Shown one piece after another: positions 7,191 to 17,268 of a DNA stretch of 64,000 bases. The position numbers and the translations under genes were made by a program. The DNA comes from Tepidicella baoligensis (GTDB lineage Bacteria > Pseudomonadota > Gammaproteobacteria > Burkholderiales > Burkholderiaceae_C), in NCBI RefSeq assembly GCF_013432195.1, contig NZ_JACCDB010000001.1, positions 62,001 through 126,000 on the forward strand, written 5' to 3'. Below the pieces are notes generated by a model. It ran no database searches and was not told the DNA's origin. It worked only from the letters and a program-made list of their open reading frames with translations. Each line of letters starts with the position of its first letter. Positions within the stretch are counted from its first letter, which is position 1.

Positions 7191-8540
7191 ATGAAAGACC
7201 AGTCCCCGGAATCGACACCCGTGCGCGGTAGCCGTGCCCTGGACCTCATCAAGCTCCTGCTGTTCAGCGGTGTGGGTGTATTTCTGTTCTTCGCCCAGAT
7301 CGAACTCGGCGGACGCAGCACCATTCCAGTGGACCATATCAGCAGCTACATCGTGCGTGAACAGCGCCTGTTGGCGGTGGTGTTCATCATGGCGCTCATG
7401 GTGTGGGGTGCGGTGCGACCCCTGCAGGATGGCTCCTGGCGGCGCAGCTCCGGTGCTTTGCTGTTCACCACCATCAAATGGGCGGGGCTGGCACTGGCCG
7501 TAGTGCACCTCGCCGACTTGACGCCGGACTGGGCCAACCAGCACGACATGCTGCCCTTCCTGTTCGAGCGGCTGGCCTTGTCGGTGGGCGTGCTGATTCC
7601 CATCGGTGCGCTGGCGCTGACGTTCTTGCTCGGCTTCGGTCTGCTGGAAATCATCGGTGTACTGTTGCAGCGCGTGATGCGCCCGCTGTTCCGCACGCCG
7701 GGGTATTCGGCCCTGGATGCGGTCGCCTCGTTCGTGGGCAGCTACTCCGTGGGCCTGTTGGTCACGAGCAAGATGTACGCGCAGGGCCGCTATTCGGTGC
7801 GAGACGCCGCGGTCATCGCCACCGGTTTCTCTACCGTCTCGGCCACCTTCATGGTCGTGGTGGCGCGCACCCTGGGCCTGATGGAGTACTGGACGTTCTA
7901 TTTCTGGGCCACGCTGCTGGTCACCTTCGCAGTCACCTCCATCACGGCCTACCTGCCCCCGATTTCGCGCCTGCCTCATCAGGATGTAGCCCCCGAAATC
8001 GCCAGCGAACGCAACCGCCTCAGTCGCGCGCTGGACGCTGGCATCGCCCGATACACCCACCGCGAACCGCTGCACCGCATGCTGTGGAGCAACCTGCTCG
8101 ACGGGCTGCGCATGTCGGCCACCGTGGTGGCCAGCATTCTGGCGGTGGGTTTTGCCGGCCTGTGCCTCGCCAAGTTCACACCCGTGTTCGAATGGATCGG
8201 TTTGCTGCTCAAGCCAGCCCTGATGCTGGCCGACGTGATGCTGGGCACCACCGGGGCGAGCGCCGCCAGCGGCGCCTTTGCCTCCGGTCTGGCCGAGATG
8301 TTCCTGCCCGCCATCCTGCTGAAAGAAGCCGAGTTCGCGGTGCGCGCCTTGGCCGCCATCGTGTCGGTGAGCATGGTGCTGTTCCTGTCGGGCTGCATCC
8401 CCTGCATCCTGGCGACCGGTATTCCGCTGCGCGTGTCCCACCTGTTGATCGTCTGGCTGTTGCGCACGGTGCTGAGCATCGTGCTGGGAGCGGCCGTCAT
8501 TGCAGTGGGTCTGTCCATCGGCTGGCTGCCCACGGCCTGA
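7191..8540 (+). CDS. YjiH-family (Gate domain) membrane protein, candidate histidine or urocanate transporter
   Basis: A 449-residue integral membrane protein with about ten hydrophobic segments. It belongs to the YjiH/nucleoside-recognition (Gate) family, recognisable from the motifs [19 protein letters not shown] and [20 protein letters not shown] and the repeat [22 protein letters not shown] in the second half. The ATG at 7191 has a GAGGAGA site 7 nt upstream. It is the first gene after the hut promoter and sits 34 nt before hutU, where other bacteria carry a histidine or urocanate permease. Uptake of a pathway substrate is therefore the most natural role, but the family's biochemistry is poorly established, so this is inference from context. 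Confidence 0.75.
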   Translation: MKDQSPESTPVRGSRALDLIKLLLFSGVGVFLFFAQIELGGRSTIPVDHISSYIVREQRLLAVVFIMALMVWGAVRPLQDGSWRRSSGALLFTTIKWAGLALAVVHLADLTPDWANQHDMLPFLFERLALSVGVLIPIGALALTFLLGFGLLEIIGVLLQRVMRPLFRTPGYSALDAVASFVGSYSVGLLVTSKMYAQGRYSVRDAAVIATGFSTVSATFMVVVARTLGLMEYWTFYFWATLLVTFAVTSITAYLPPISRLPHQDVAPEIASERNRLSRALDAGIARYTHREPLHRMLWSNLLDGLRMSATVVASILAVGFAGLCLAKFTPVFEWIGLLLKPALMLADVMLGTTGASAASGAFASGLAEMFLPAILLKEAEFAVRALAAIVSVSMVLFLSGCIPCILATGIPLRVSHLLIVWLLRTVLSIVLGAAVIAVGLSIGWLPTA

Positions 8541-8574
8541 GAGTCTTTCTCCCCTCTTCCTACCAGGAGTCCCC

Positions 8575-10275
8575 ATGAATACCGGAACCGATCCCCGTAC
8601 CGATCCATCCCGCGTGATCCGCGCCCCGCGCGGCACCACACTGCATTGCAAGAACTGGCTGACCGAAGCCGCCTACCGGATGATCCAAAACAACCTGGAC
8701 CCCGAGGTCGCCGAGAACCCGCAATCCCTGGTGGTGTACGGCGGGATCGGCCGCGCGGCACGCGACTGGGCTTGCTTCGACCAGATCCTGGCCACGCTGA
8801 AGGAGCTCAACGACGACGAGTCGCTGCTGATCCAGTCGGGCAAGCCGGTGGGGGTGTTCAAGACCCACCCCAACGCCCCGCGCGTGCTGCTGGCGAACTC
8901 CAACCTGGTGCCCAAGTGGGCCACCTGGGAGCACTTCAACGAACTCGACCGCAAAGGCCTGTTCATGTATGGCCAGATGACCGCCGGCAGCTGGATCTAC
9001 ATCGGCAGCCAGGGCATTGTGCAGGGCACCTTCGAAACCTTCATGGAAGCCGGCCGCCAGCATTACGGGGGCGACCTGTCGGGCAAGTGGGTCCTGACTG
9101 CCGGTCTGGGTGGCATGGGTGGCGCGCAGCCTCTGGCCGCCACACTGGCCGGCGCCTGTTCGCTCAACATCGAGTGCCAGCAGAGCAGGATCGATTTCCG
9201 TCTGCGCACGCGCTACGTGGATCAGCAGGCGCGCGACATCGACCATGCCTTGGAGCTCATCAAAAAACACACCACACAGAAAGAGGCGGTGTCGATCGCG
9301 TTGCTGGGCAACGCGGCCGAGATATTGCCGGAACTGGTCAGGCGTGCCCGGGCCGGCGGCATGCGCCCGGACATCGTCACCGACCAGACCTCTGCCCACG
9401 ACCTCATCCATGGCTACCTGCCGGCCGGCTGGACGGTGGCGCAATGGAAGGCGGCGCAGCAAGACCCGTCGCAGCACGCTGCCCTGAAGGAGGCTGCCGC
9501 CAAGAGTTGCGCCGTGCACGTGCAAGCCATGCTCGATTTCCACGCCATGGGCGTGCCCACCGTGGACTACGGCAACAACATCCGCCAGGTGGCGTTCGAC
9601 CAGGGGGTCAAGAACGCCTTCGACTTCCCCGGCTTCGTGCCGGCCTACATCCGCCCGCTGTTCTGCGAAGGCAAGGGGCCGTTCCGTTGGGTCGCCCTTT
9701 CTGGCGATCCGCAAGACATCTACAAGACCGACGCCAAGATCAAGGAACTCTTCCCCGACAACCACCACACCCACCGCTGGCTGGACATGGCGCGCGAGCG
9801 CATAGCCTTCCAAGGCCTGCCCGCGCGCATCTGCTGGCTGGGCCTGGGCGAGCGCCATGTCGCCGGCCTGGCCTTCAACGAGATGGTGCGCAAAGGCGAG
9901 CTCAAGGCGCCCATCGTGATCGGCCGCGACCACCTCGACACCGGCTCGGTGGCCAGCCCCAACCGCGAAACCGAAGGCATGCGCGACGGCACCGACGCCG
10001 TCAGCGACTGGCCACTGCTCAACGCCCTGCTCAACACCGCCAGCGGCGCCACCTGGGTCAGCCTGCACCATGGCGGTGGTGTGGGCATGGGCTACTCCCA
10101 GCATGCAGGCATGGTCATCGTGGCCGACGGCACCGACGCCGCCGCCGAGCGCCTGGCGCGGGTGCTGGTCAACGACTGCGGATCGGGCGTGATGCGCCAC
10201 GCGGATGCAGGCTATGAGCTCGCGATCGAAACCGCGAAGAAACAGGGCTTGCACTTGCCGATGTTGCGTGCATGA
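8575..10275 (+). CDS. hutU: Urocanate hydratase
   Basis: A 566-residue cytoplasmic enzyme that converts urocanate to imidazolone propionate using tightly bound NAD+. Length and sequence match the family throughout: [30 protein letters not shown] at the start, the dinucleotide-binding region [18 protein letters not shown], the block [12 protein letters not shown], the motif [19 protein letters not shown], and [21 protein letters not shown] near the end. The ATG at 8575 follows AGGAG. Its stop overlaps the hutH start by 4 nt, indicating translational coupling. It catalyses step two of histidine breakdown in this cluster. Confidence 0.96.
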   Translation: MNTGTDPRTDPSRVIRAPRGTTLHCKNWLTEAAYRMIQNNLDPEVAENPQSLVVYGGIGRAARDWACFDQILATLKELNDDESLLIQSGKPVGVFKTHPNAPRVLLANSNLVPKWATWEHFNELDRKGLFMYGQMTAGSWIYIGSQGIVQGTFETFMEAGRQHYGGDLSGKWVLTAGLGGMGGAQPLAATLAGACSLNIECQQSRIDFRLRTRYVDQQARDIDHALELIKKHTTQKEAVSIALLGNAAEILPELVRRARAGGMRPDIVTDQTSAHDLIHGYLPAGWTVAQWKAAQQDPSQHAALKEAAAKSCAVHVQAMLDFHAMGVPTVDYGNNIRQVAFDQGVKNAFDFPGFVPAYIRPLFCEGKGPFRWVALSGDPQDIYKTDAKIKELFPDNHHTHRWLDMARERIAFQGLPARICWLGLGERHVAGLAFNEMVRKGELKAPIVIGRDHLDTGSVASPNRETEGMRDGTDAVSDWPLLNALLNTASGATWVSLHHGGGVGMGYSQHAGMVIVADGTDAAAERLARVLVNDCGSGVMRHADAGYELAIETAKKQGLHLPMLRA

Positions 10276-11825
10276 TGACCAACATGACGACACCCTTGCT
10301 GCTCCAGCCCGGCCAGATGACCCTGACCGACCTGCGCACCGTCTGGCTCGGCCCGGTGCATGCCACCCTGCCTGCCCAGGCTGGTGAGACCATGGCAGAG
10401 TCCAGCGCCGCCATTGAGGCCATCGTGGATCGAGGCAATGCGGCCTACGGCATCAACACCGGCTTTGGCAAACTGGCCAAGACGCGCATCCCGGACGAGC
10501 AACTGGAAGCCCTGCAACGCAACCTCATCCTCTCGCACTCGGTGGGGGTCGGCGAGCCCATGCGCGCGGCCACGGTGCGCCTGGTCATGGTCATGAAAGC
10601 CGCCAGCCTGGCGCGCGGCTATTCGGGCGTGCGCCCGGTGGTGGTGGACACGCTGCTCGCCGTGCTCAATGCCGGCATCGTGCCGCGCATTCCGGTCAAA
10701 GGTTCGGTGGGTGCTTCGGGCGACCTGGCGCCCCTGTCGCACATGACGTTGGCGCTCATGGGTGAAGGCGAAGCCTGGTATCAGGGCCAATGGCAACCGG
10801 CGGCCGAAGCCCTGCGCCGCGCGGGAATCGAGCCGCTGACGCTGGCGGCCAAGGAAGGGCTGGCGCTCATCAACGGCACCCAGGTATCGACCGCGCTGGC
10901 CCTACACGGCCTGTTCATGGCCGAACGCCTGCTGGAAGCCGGCACCGTCATCGGGGCCCTGTGCGTCGATGCCGCCAAGGGCAGCGATGCACCTTTCGAC
11001 CCGCGCATCCACGCCGTGCGGGGCCAACCAGGCCAGATCGCCCAAGCAGCCGTGACTCGAGCCCTGCTGCAGGGCAGCCAGATCCGCCTATCCCACCTGG
11101 ACAACGACGAGCGCGTACAGGACCCCTACAGCCTGCGCTGCCAACCCCAGGTCATGGGTGCCTGCCGCGACCTCATTGTCCAGGCCGCACGCACACTGCT
11201 GATCGAGGCCAACGCCGTGACCGACAACCCGCTGGTGTTCACCGACACCGGTGACGTGCTCTCGGGCGGCAACTTCCACGCCGAGCCCGTGGCGTTTGCA
11301 GCCGACACGCTGGCCCTGGCCATCAGCGAAATCGGCGCGATTTCGGAGCGGCGCATCGCGCTGTTGATCGACAGCACGCTCTCGGGCCTGCCGCCCTTCC
11401 TGGTGGACAACCCGGGGCTGAACAGCGGCTTCATGATCGCCCACGTCACCGCCGCCGCGTTGGCCTCGGAAAACAAGTCCCACGCCCACCCGGCGAGTGT
11501 GGACAGCCTGCCCACCAGCGCCAACCAGGAGGACCACGTGAGCATGGCAACCTACGCCGGTCGCCGCCTGGCCGAGATGGCCGACAACACCGCCACCATC
11601 CTGGGCATCGAGTGGCTGGCTGCGGCGCAAGGGGTGGACTTCCACCGCCCTCTGCAGACTTCGCCTCGCCTGCAAAAGGCCCAAGCCACCTTGCGTGCGC
11701 AAGTGCCGTTTTACGAACGCGACCGCCTCTTCGCTCCCGACATCGAAGCCGCCAAGGCCCTGGTACTGGCCGGGCAGGCCGCGCACGGCAATGCCGATGT
11801 GCTGAGTACGCTGTGGACGGGCTGA
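10272..11825 (+). CDS. hutH: Histidine ammonia-lyase
   Basis: A 517-residue enzyme that deaminates L-histidine to trans-urocanate. The self-cyclising Ala148-Ser149-Gly150 that forms the MIO electrophile is present in the stretch [16 protein letters not shown]. Other family marks are [11 protein letters not shown] at 59-69 and the later [14 protein letters not shown]. The gene starts with tandem ATGs at 10272 and 10275; the first gives the ATGA overlap with hutU. hutI follows after 2 nt. It catalyses the first and committed step, so its expression under HutC control sets entry into the pathway. Confidence 0.97.
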   Translation: MMTNMTTPLLLQPGQMTLTDLRTVWLGPVHATLPAQAGETMAESSAAIEAIVDRGNAAYGINTGFGKLAKTRIPDEQLEALQRNLILSHSVGVGEPMRAATVRLVMVMKAASLARGYSGVRPVVVDTLLAVLNAGIVPRIPVKGSVGASGDLAPLSHMTLALMGEGEAWYQGQWQPAAEALRRAGIEPLTLAAKEGLALINGTQVSTALALHGLFMAERLLEAGTVIGALCVDAAKGSDAPFDPRIHAVRGQPGQIAQAAVTRALLQGSQIRLSHLDNDERVQDPYSLRCQPQVMGACRDLIVQAARTLLIEANAVTDNPLVFTDTGDVLSGGNFHAEPVAFAADTLALAISEIGAISERRIALLIDSTLSGLPPFLVDNPGLNSGFMIAHVTAAALASENKSHAHPASVDSLPTSANQEDHVSMATYAGRRLAEMADNTATILGIEWLAAAQGVDFHRPLQTSPRLQKAQATLRAQVPFYERDRLFAPDIEAAKALVLAGQAAHGNADVLSTLWTG

Positions 11826-11827
11826 GC

Positions 11828-13042
11828 ATGCACCAGAAACCGATCCGGCGGCTGTGGCGTCAAGCCCGACTGGCCACCCTCACCGGCACCGATTGGGGCC
11901 TGCTGGAACACGGCGCATTGCTCACCGAGGACGAGCGCATCGCCTGGGTAGGCCCCGTGGCCGATCTCCCGTCGGATCTGAGCGTGGACGAAGAACACGA
12001 TCTGGGCGGCGGCCTGCTCACGCCCGGCCTGGTCGATTGCCACACCCACCTGGTGTATGGCGGGCGCCGGGCCGACGAGGCCGAGCTGCGCCTGAATGGC
12101 GTCAGTTACGAGCAGATCGCCCGGGCGGGCGGTGGCATCCGCTCCACGGTGGCGGCCACCCGCGCGGCCAGTGAGGAGGAATTGCTGGCACAGGCCGTGC
12201 GCCGTACGCAGGTGCTCAGACAGCAGGGCGTGACCACGCTGGAGGTGAAATCCGGGTATGGGCTGTCGCTGGAGGCCGAGGCGCGCTGCCTGCGCGTGGC
12301 GCGGCGCCTGGGGAACGAAACGGGCCTGTCGGTGCGCACCACCTTTCTGGGGGCGCATGCCCTGCCTCCCGAATTCGAGGGCCGGCCGGACGACTACATC
12401 GATGCCGTGTGCACCTGGCTGCCCACCCTGCACGCCCAGGGACTGGTGGACGCGGTCGACGCCTTCTGCGAGACCATCGGCTTCACCCCCGCACAAACCC
12501 GCCAGGTGTTTGAAGCGGCACGGTCCTTGGGGCTGCCGGTCAAACTCCATGCGGAGCAGTTGTCAGACCAGGGCGGCGCGGCGCTCGCCGCCTCCTTCGG
12601 CGCGCTCTCGTGCGACCACCTGGAGCACCTGAGCCCGGAAGGCATTGCCGCCATGAAAGCCGCCGGCACCGTGGCGGTGCTGTTGCCCGGGGCGTTTTAC
12701 ATGCTGCGCGAAACGAAGTTGCCCCCGGTGGCCGCGCTGCGCGAGGCCGGCGTGCCCATGGCTGTGTCCACCGACCACAACCCCGGCACCTCACCCGCGT
12801 TGTCGCTGCCGCTCATGGCCCACATGGCCTGCAGCTTCTTCCGCCTCACCCCACTGGAAGCCGTGCGCGGCATCACGGTGCATGCCGCGCGCGCACTGGG
12901 TTTGCACGACCGGGGCACCCTCGCCCCCGGCCAGCGCGCCGACCTCGCCCTGTGGGACCTGGAACACCCCAACGAACTCACCTACTGGTTTGGTCACACA
13001 CCCTGCCGCTGCGTGGTGGTGGGTGGCGAGGAATGCTCATGA
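11828..13042 (+). CDS. hutI: Imidazolonepropionase
   Basis: A 404-residue metal-dependent amidohydrolase that opens the imidazolone ring to give N-formimidoyl-L-glutamate. The metal ligands expected for the fold are visible: [15 protein letters not shown] near residue 70, the KLHAEQLSD block in the middle, CDHLEHLS, and [11 protein letters not shown] took the ATG at 11828, 2 nt after the hutH stop; the frame is open further upstream but overlaps hutH. The 3' end overlaps hutG by 4 nt. Codon use and GC content match the neighbours. Confidence 0.95.
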   Translation: MHQKPIRRLWRQARLATLTGTDWGLLEHGALLTEDERIAWVGPVADLPSDLSVDEEHDLGGGLLTPGLVDCHTHLVYGGRRADEAELRLNGVSYEQIARAGGGIRSTVAATRAASEEELLAQAVRRTQVLRQQGVTTLEVKSGYGLSLEAEARCLRVARRLGNETGLSVRTTFLGAHALPPEFEGRPDDYIDAVCTWLPTLHAQGLVDAVDAFCETIGFTPAQTRQVFEAARSLGLPVKLHAEQLSDQGGAALAASFGALSCDHLEHLSPEGIAAMKAAGTVAVLLPGAFYMLRETKLPPVAALREAGVPMAVSTDHNPGTSPALSLPLMAHMACSFFRLTPLEAVRGITVHAARALGLHDRGTLAPGQRADLALWDLEHPNELTYWFGHTPCRCVVVGGEECS

Positions 13043-13974
13043 GCGGCACCCCCTTCATCTGGCAAGGCCGCATCGACCCCGAGGAAACCGGCCCCTCCAC
13101 CCGCTGGCACCAACAAATCCGCCCCTGGACGCCCTCCTCTCAAGGCGGGGTCGCCCTGATGGGCTTCGCTTCGGACGAAGGCGTCAGCCGCAACGGTGGC
13201 CGCCCAGGCGCCGCCGAAGGGCCCTCTGCGTTGCGCGCCGCTCTGGCCAACCTGCCGGTGATCGATGAGCCCACCCTGTGGGATGCGGGCGACGTGCGCT
13301 GTGACCACCACGACCTCGAAGCCGCCCAGTCGGCGTTGGCCGAACGGGTGGCCGACGCCTTGGCCCGGCACAGCTTGCCTTTGGTGCTCGGCGGCGGGCA
13401 TGAAGTGGCCTGGGGCACCTTCCAGGGCATCGCCCGCGCCCGGCCCTCGAGCGAACGACTGTTGATCGTCAACTTCGACGCCCATTTCGACCTGCGCCAA
13501 GCCACTCAAGGCAATTCAGGCACGCCGTTTCGCCAGATTGCCGAGGCCTGCCAAGCCAACGGGCGGTCGTTCGACTACCACGTGCTCGGCATCAGCCCCT
13601 ACGGCAACACCCAGGCCCTGTTCGACCGGGCCCACGCCCTGGGCGTGCGCTACGCGCTGGACGAATCCCTGCAGACCGAATCGGGCGTGGCCGCCGCGCG
13701 CGCCAAGCTGGAACGGGACTTGGCCGCCTGTGACGCGGTGTACCTCACGGTGTGCCTGGACGTGTTGCCCGGTGGCCAGGCCCCCGGCGTCAGCGCGCCA
13801 TCGTCGCTCGGTGTGCCTTTGGCTACGGTACAGGCGCTGATCGACACGGTGCTGGACAGCCGCAAGGTGGTCGCCGCCGACATCGCCGAACTCAACCCAA
13901 CTCTGGACCGCGACGGCCTCACCGCCCGGGTGGGCGCTCGGCTGGCCGCTCGTATCGCCCGCTCTGCGTCCTGA
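13039..13974 (+). CDS. hutG: Formimidoylglutamase (arginase family)
   Basis: A 311-residue ureohydrolase that splits N-formimidoyl-L-glutamate into glutamate and formamide. Manganese-site motifs of the arginase fold are present: GGGHEVAWG, then NFDAHFDLR, then [16 protein letters not shown]. It is therefore the arginase-type HutG and not the formylglutamate deformylase that bears the same name in pseudomonads, so the pathway runs in four steps without hutF. I prefer the ATG at 13039, which overlaps the hutI stop as ATGA; another in-frame ATG lies at 13033. It is the last gene of the hut operon. Confidence 0.93.
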   Translation: MSGTPFIWQGRIDPEETGPSTRWHQQIRPWTPSSQGGVALMGFASDEGVSRNGGRPGAAEGPSALRAALANLPVIDEPTLWDAGDVRCDHHDLEAAQSALAERVADALARHSLPLVLGGGHEVAWGTFQGIARARPSSERLLIVNFDAHFDLRQATQGNSGTPFRQIAEACQANGRSFDYHVLGISPYGNTQALFDRAHALGVRYALDESLQTESGVAAARAKLERDLAACDAVYLTVCLDVLPGGQAPGVSAPSSLGVPLATVQALIDTVLDSRKVVAADIAELNPTLDRDGLTARVGARLAARIARSAS

Positions 13975-14084
13975 CGAACGCATGCCACACCCGGGTTGGC
14001 GCCGAAATTAGCCCCGCTCGGTAGAATCAAGGGCTTTCCACTTCTCCACAGCCCCTGGATTTACACCAGTCACGCTGACCCATC

Positions 14085-15434
14085 ATGAGCAAAAAAGTCT
14101 TCATCAAAACCTTCGGCTGCCAGATGAACGAGTACGACTCGGACAAGATGGCCGACGTGCTGGGCGCCGCCCAGGGCTACGAACCCACCCAGAATGTGGA
14201 GGAAGCCGACCTGATCCTGTTCAATACCTGCTCGGTGCGCGAAAAGGCCCAGGAAAAGGTGTTCAGCGACCTGGGCCGCGTCAAGCACTTGAAGAAGAAA
14301 GGCGTGCTCATCGGCGTGGGCGGCTGCGTGGCCAGCCAGGAAGGCGAGGAGATCATCAAGCGCGCGCCCTTCGTGGACGTGGTGTTCGGGCCGCAAACCC
14401 TGCACCGCCTGCCGCAACTGCTGGAAGAGCGCGAGCGCCAGGCCCGCCCGCAGGTGGACATCCGCTTCCCCGAAATCGAGAAGTTCGACCACCTGCCCCC
14501 CGCCAAGGTGGAGGGGGCGAGTGCCTTCGTGTCCATCATGGAAGGCTGCAGCAAATACTGCAGCTACTGCGTGGTGCCCTACACCCGTGGCGAGGAATTC
14601 AGCCGCCCGTTCGAGGACGTGCTGGTGGAAGTGGCCGGTCTGGCCGACCAGGGGGTGAAGGAAGTCACGCTGCTGGGCCAGAACGTGAACGCCTACCGTG
14701 GGACGATGGGCGACAGCGGCGAGATCGCCGACTTCGCGCTGCTGCTGGAATACGTGGCCGAAATCCCCGGCATCGAGCGCATCCGTTACACCACCAGCCA
14801 CCCCAACGAATTCACGCCCCGGCTCATCGAGGCCTACGCCAAAATCCCGAAGCTGGTGAGCCACCTGCACCTGCCGGTGCAGCATGGCAGCGACAAGATC
14901 CTCATGGCCATGAAGCGCGGCTACACCGCGATGGAATACAAGAGCACGATCCGCAAGCTGCGCGCGATCCGGCCCGACCTGTCCCTGAGCAGCGACTTCA
15001 TCGTCGGCTTCCCCGGCGAAACCGAGGAAGACTTCCAGAAGATGATGAAGCTCATCACCGACGTGGGCTACGACACGTCCTTCAGCTTCATCTTCAGCCC
15101 GCGCCCCGGCACCCCGGCCGCCAACCTGCCCGACGACACCCCGCACGAGGTGAAGCTGCAACGCTTGCAACACCTGCAGGCCACCATCGAGGAAAACGTG
15201 CAGCGCATCAGCGCCAGCCGGGTCGGCACCGTGCAGCGCATCCTGGTGACTGGGCCTTCCAAAAAGAACCCGCAGGAACTCATGGGCCGCACCGAATGCA
15301 ACCGCATCGTCAACTTCGATGCGGGCCCCAACGCCAGCCGTCTGATCGGCCAGATGCTGGACGTGCGCATCACCCAGGCCTTGCCGCACTCGCTGCGCGG
15401 TGAAGTGGTGATCGCGCAAACCGCCCTGGCCTGA
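14085..15434 (+). CDS. miaB: tRNA-2-methylthio-N6-dimethylallyladenosine synthase
   Basis: A 449-residue radical-SAM methylthiotransferase acting on i6A37 of tRNAs that read UNN codons. The N-terminal UPF0004 domain supplies Cys12, Cys49 and Cys81 for the auxiliary 4Fe-4S cluster ([34 protein letters not shown]). The radical-SAM cluster cysteines are Cys155, Cys159 and Cys162 in [22 protein letters not shown] domain closes the protein. The ATG at 14085 agrees with the family start. It stands alone, after a 110-nt gap from hutG, and converges on the kinase gene that ends at 15451. Confidence 0.96.
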   Translation: MSKKVFIKTFGCQMNEYDSDKMADVLGAAQGYEPTQNVEEADLILFNTCSVREKAQEKVFSDLGRVKHLKKKGVLIGVGGCVASQEGEEIIKRAPFVDVVFGPQTLHRLPQLLEERERQARPQVDIRFPEIEKFDHLPPAKVEGASAFVSIMEGCSKYCSYCVVPYTRGEEFSRPFEDVLVEVAGLADQGVKEVTLLGQNVNAYRGTMGDSGEIADFALLLEYVAEIPGIERIRYTTSHPNEFTPRLIEAYAKIPKLVSHLHLPVQHGSDKILMAMKRGYTAMEYKSTIRKLRAIRPDLSLSSDFIVGFPGETEEDFQKMMKLITDVGYDTSFSFIFSPRPGTPAANLPDDTPHEVKLQRLQHLQATIEENVQRISASRVGTVQRILVTGPSKKNPQELMGRTECNRIVNFDAGPNASRLIGQMLDVRITQALPHSLRGEVVIAQTALA

Positions 15435-15450
15435 ACCCCACGGCGGCAAT

Positions 15451-16452
15451 TCAGCGCCTGCGCCGGGGAATGCGCACCGTCACCACGTGCTCGCGTTCGG
15501 TGGTGTGGCGCTTGAGTTGCGCCTCGGCGTCGAAATGCAGTTCCAGCCGCTCGCGGATGTTGCCCAGCGCCATGTGGTTGCCCCCGGCCACCGCACCCAG
15601 CGGCTGGGGGGGTAGGTCGTTGCGCACAAAGATCAGCAAACGATCGTCCTCGGCGTAGATTTCGAGCGTCACGTCCGCGCCGCCGGGTGCGGGCTCCACC
15701 CCATAGCGCACCGCATTCTCCAGCAAAGGTTGCAGCAGCAGCGGCGGCACCAGCGCGTCTTGCGGGGCGTTGTGGGTCAGCCAGTGCATGCGCAGCCGAT
15801 CCCCCAGACGAACGCGCTCGATGTCCACATAGGCCTTGGCGAGTTGCAGTTCTTGCGCCAATGGCACCAGCACCCGCGCATCGGAGAGCAGCGCGCGGTA
15901 CAAGTCCGCCAGATCCTGCAACACCGCCTCGGCTTGGCGCGGCTGGGTGCGCAACAGTGCCATGGCGCTGTTGAGGCTGTTGAACAGAAAATGGGGCCGG
16001 ATGCGCGCCTGCAGCGCCGTGACGCGGGCCTCGGCCAGCGCGGGCGACAAGCGGTGGTGGCGCCAATTGAAGTAGAACAACACCGCCCCTGCCACCAGCG
16101 CCGCCACGGTGGCGCTGTGCCAGGCCGTGACCGGCAGCGCCAGACTCAAGCCCCACGTCACAGCGGTGTGCCAGCCCACGGCCGACAGGGCGGCCACGGC
16201 CATGACGGCCGCGCACCCCCTGGCGTACGATGTCTGCGCCAGCCAGGGTTGCCACCAATACAACAGCAACACGGCCGTGAGCAGGACGGGCTCGTAGAGC
16301 AGGGCTTGCTCGACATAGCCGCTCCACCAAGTGTCCCAACCCGGCTCCCGCACCCACCACACCACCAGGCGCAGGCCCTCGGCCAGCACCAGCGCCCGCA
16401 GCAACACCCCCAGGTTGCGAAAATCGGGCAAGGCGGCTTGGGGCGTCTTCAT
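15451..16452 (-). CDS. LytS/AlgZ-type sensor histidine kinase
   Basis: A 333-residue membrane kinase. Several hydrophobic segments fill residues 15-130 and include an apparently short sensor part. They are followed by the His_kinase domain with the phospho-acceptor in ARIRPHFLFNSLN (His154) and an ATP-binding end with LLQPLLENAVRYG and GNHMALGNIRERL. This type pairs with LytTR-domain regulators. The natural partner in this window is the AlgR-like regulator at 30457-31221, about 14 kb away and on the same strand, instead of next door as is common. The gene is divergent from xthA with only 18 nt between starts. Confidence 0.85.
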   Translation of the reverse strand: MKTPQAALPDFRNLGVLLRALVLAEGLRLVVWWVREPGWDTWWSGYVEQALLYEPVLLTAVLLLYWWQPWLAQTSYARGCAAVMAVAALSAVGWHTAVTWGLSLALPVTAWHSATVAALVAGAVLFYFNWRHHRLSPALAEARVTALQARIRPHFLFNSLNSAMALLRTQPRQAEAVLQDLADLYRALLSDARVLVPLAQELQLAKAYVDIERVRLGDRLRMHWLTHNAPQDALVPPLLLQPLLENAVRYGVEPAPGGADVTLEIYAEDDRLLIFVRNDLPPQPLGAVAGGNHMALGNIRERLELHFDAEAQLKRHTTEREHVVTVRIPRRRR

Positions 16453-16470
16453 ATCGCTTACATTGTGCGC

Positions 16471-17259
16471 ATGAAACTGGCCACTTGGAACATCAATTCA
16501 TTGAGCGTGCGCCTGCCCCAGGTGCTGGACTGGCTGGCCAAACAGGCCCAAACCGCACCGGTGGACGTGCTGGCCCTGCAGGAAATCAAGCTCAGCGACG
16601 ACAAATTCCCCGCCCAGGCCTTCGAGGAAGCCGGCTACCACGCCGCCTGGTTCGGACAGAAAACCTACAACGGCGTGGCCCTGGTTTCCCGCACCCCGCC
16701 GTTTGACGTGGTGCGCAACATCCCCGGCTTCCCCGATGAGCAGGCCCGCGTGATCGCCGCCACCTACGGCGCAGGCGATGACGCGGTGCGCGTGATCGGC
16801 GCCTACTTTCCCAACGGGCAGGCCCCAGGCTCCGACAAGTTCGCGTACAAGATGCGCTGGCTGCAAGCCCTGCGCGAGTGGTTGGCCAGCGAATTGGGCC
16901 AGCATCCCCGGCTGGCGCTCATGGGCGACTTCAACATCACCTTCGACGACGCCGACGTCTGGGACCCCGAAGGGCTGCGGGAGACCATCCACTGCACCAA
17001 CGAAGAACGCGCCCACTTGCAGGCGCTCATCGCACTGGGTCTGCACGACGCCCACCGCCTGTTCCCGCACCCGCCGAAAACCTTCAGTTGGTGGGACTAC
17101 CGCATGCTGGGCTTCCAGAAGAACCGCGGAATGCGCATCGACCACATCCTCGTGACCGACGCGCTCAAGGCCCGAGCGACCGGTTGCGAAGTGGATCGCG
17201 CACCGCGCAAGAATCCGCAACCGAGCGATCACGCCCCGGTGGTGCTCACACTGGCGTGA
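16471..17259 (+). CDS. xthA: Exodeoxyribonuclease III / AP endonuclease
   Basis: A 262-residue enzyme of the exonuclease-endonuclease-phosphatase fold that cuts at abasic sites and removes 3' blocking groups. Catalytic motifs are all present: MKLATWNINSL at the start, LALQEIKLSD (metal-binding Glu), GAYFPNGQ, the MGDFNI block, and the closing RIDHILVTD with PSDHAPVV (catalytic His). I chose the ATG at 16471 because the fold begins there; the longer open frame upstream overlaps the divergent kinase gene. It converges on ntrC with 9 nt between stops. Confidence 0.94.
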   Translation: MKLATWNINSLSVRLPQVLDWLAKQAQTAPVDVLALQEIKLSDDKFPAQAFEEAGYHAAWFGQKTYNGVALVSRTPPFDVVRNIPGFPDEQARVIAATYGAGDDAVRVIGAYFPNGQAPGSDKFAYKMRWLQALREWLASELGQHPRLALMGDFNITFDDADVWDPEGLRETIHCTNEERAHLQALIALGLHDAHRLFPHPPKTFSWWDYRMLGFQKNRGMRIDHILVTDALKARATGCEVDRAPRKNPQPSDHAPVVLTLA

Positions 17260-17268
17260 GGCTGCCCC

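Noticed and set aside
8560-10293. 577-codon open frame on the minus strand opposite hutU
   Set aside because: It covers the whole of a clear urocanate hydratase gene and shows only low-complexity, shadow-like composition.
13039-13974. HutG as N-formylglutamate deformylase
   Set aside because: The motifs are those of the arginase family, so formimidoylglutamase is the right reading.
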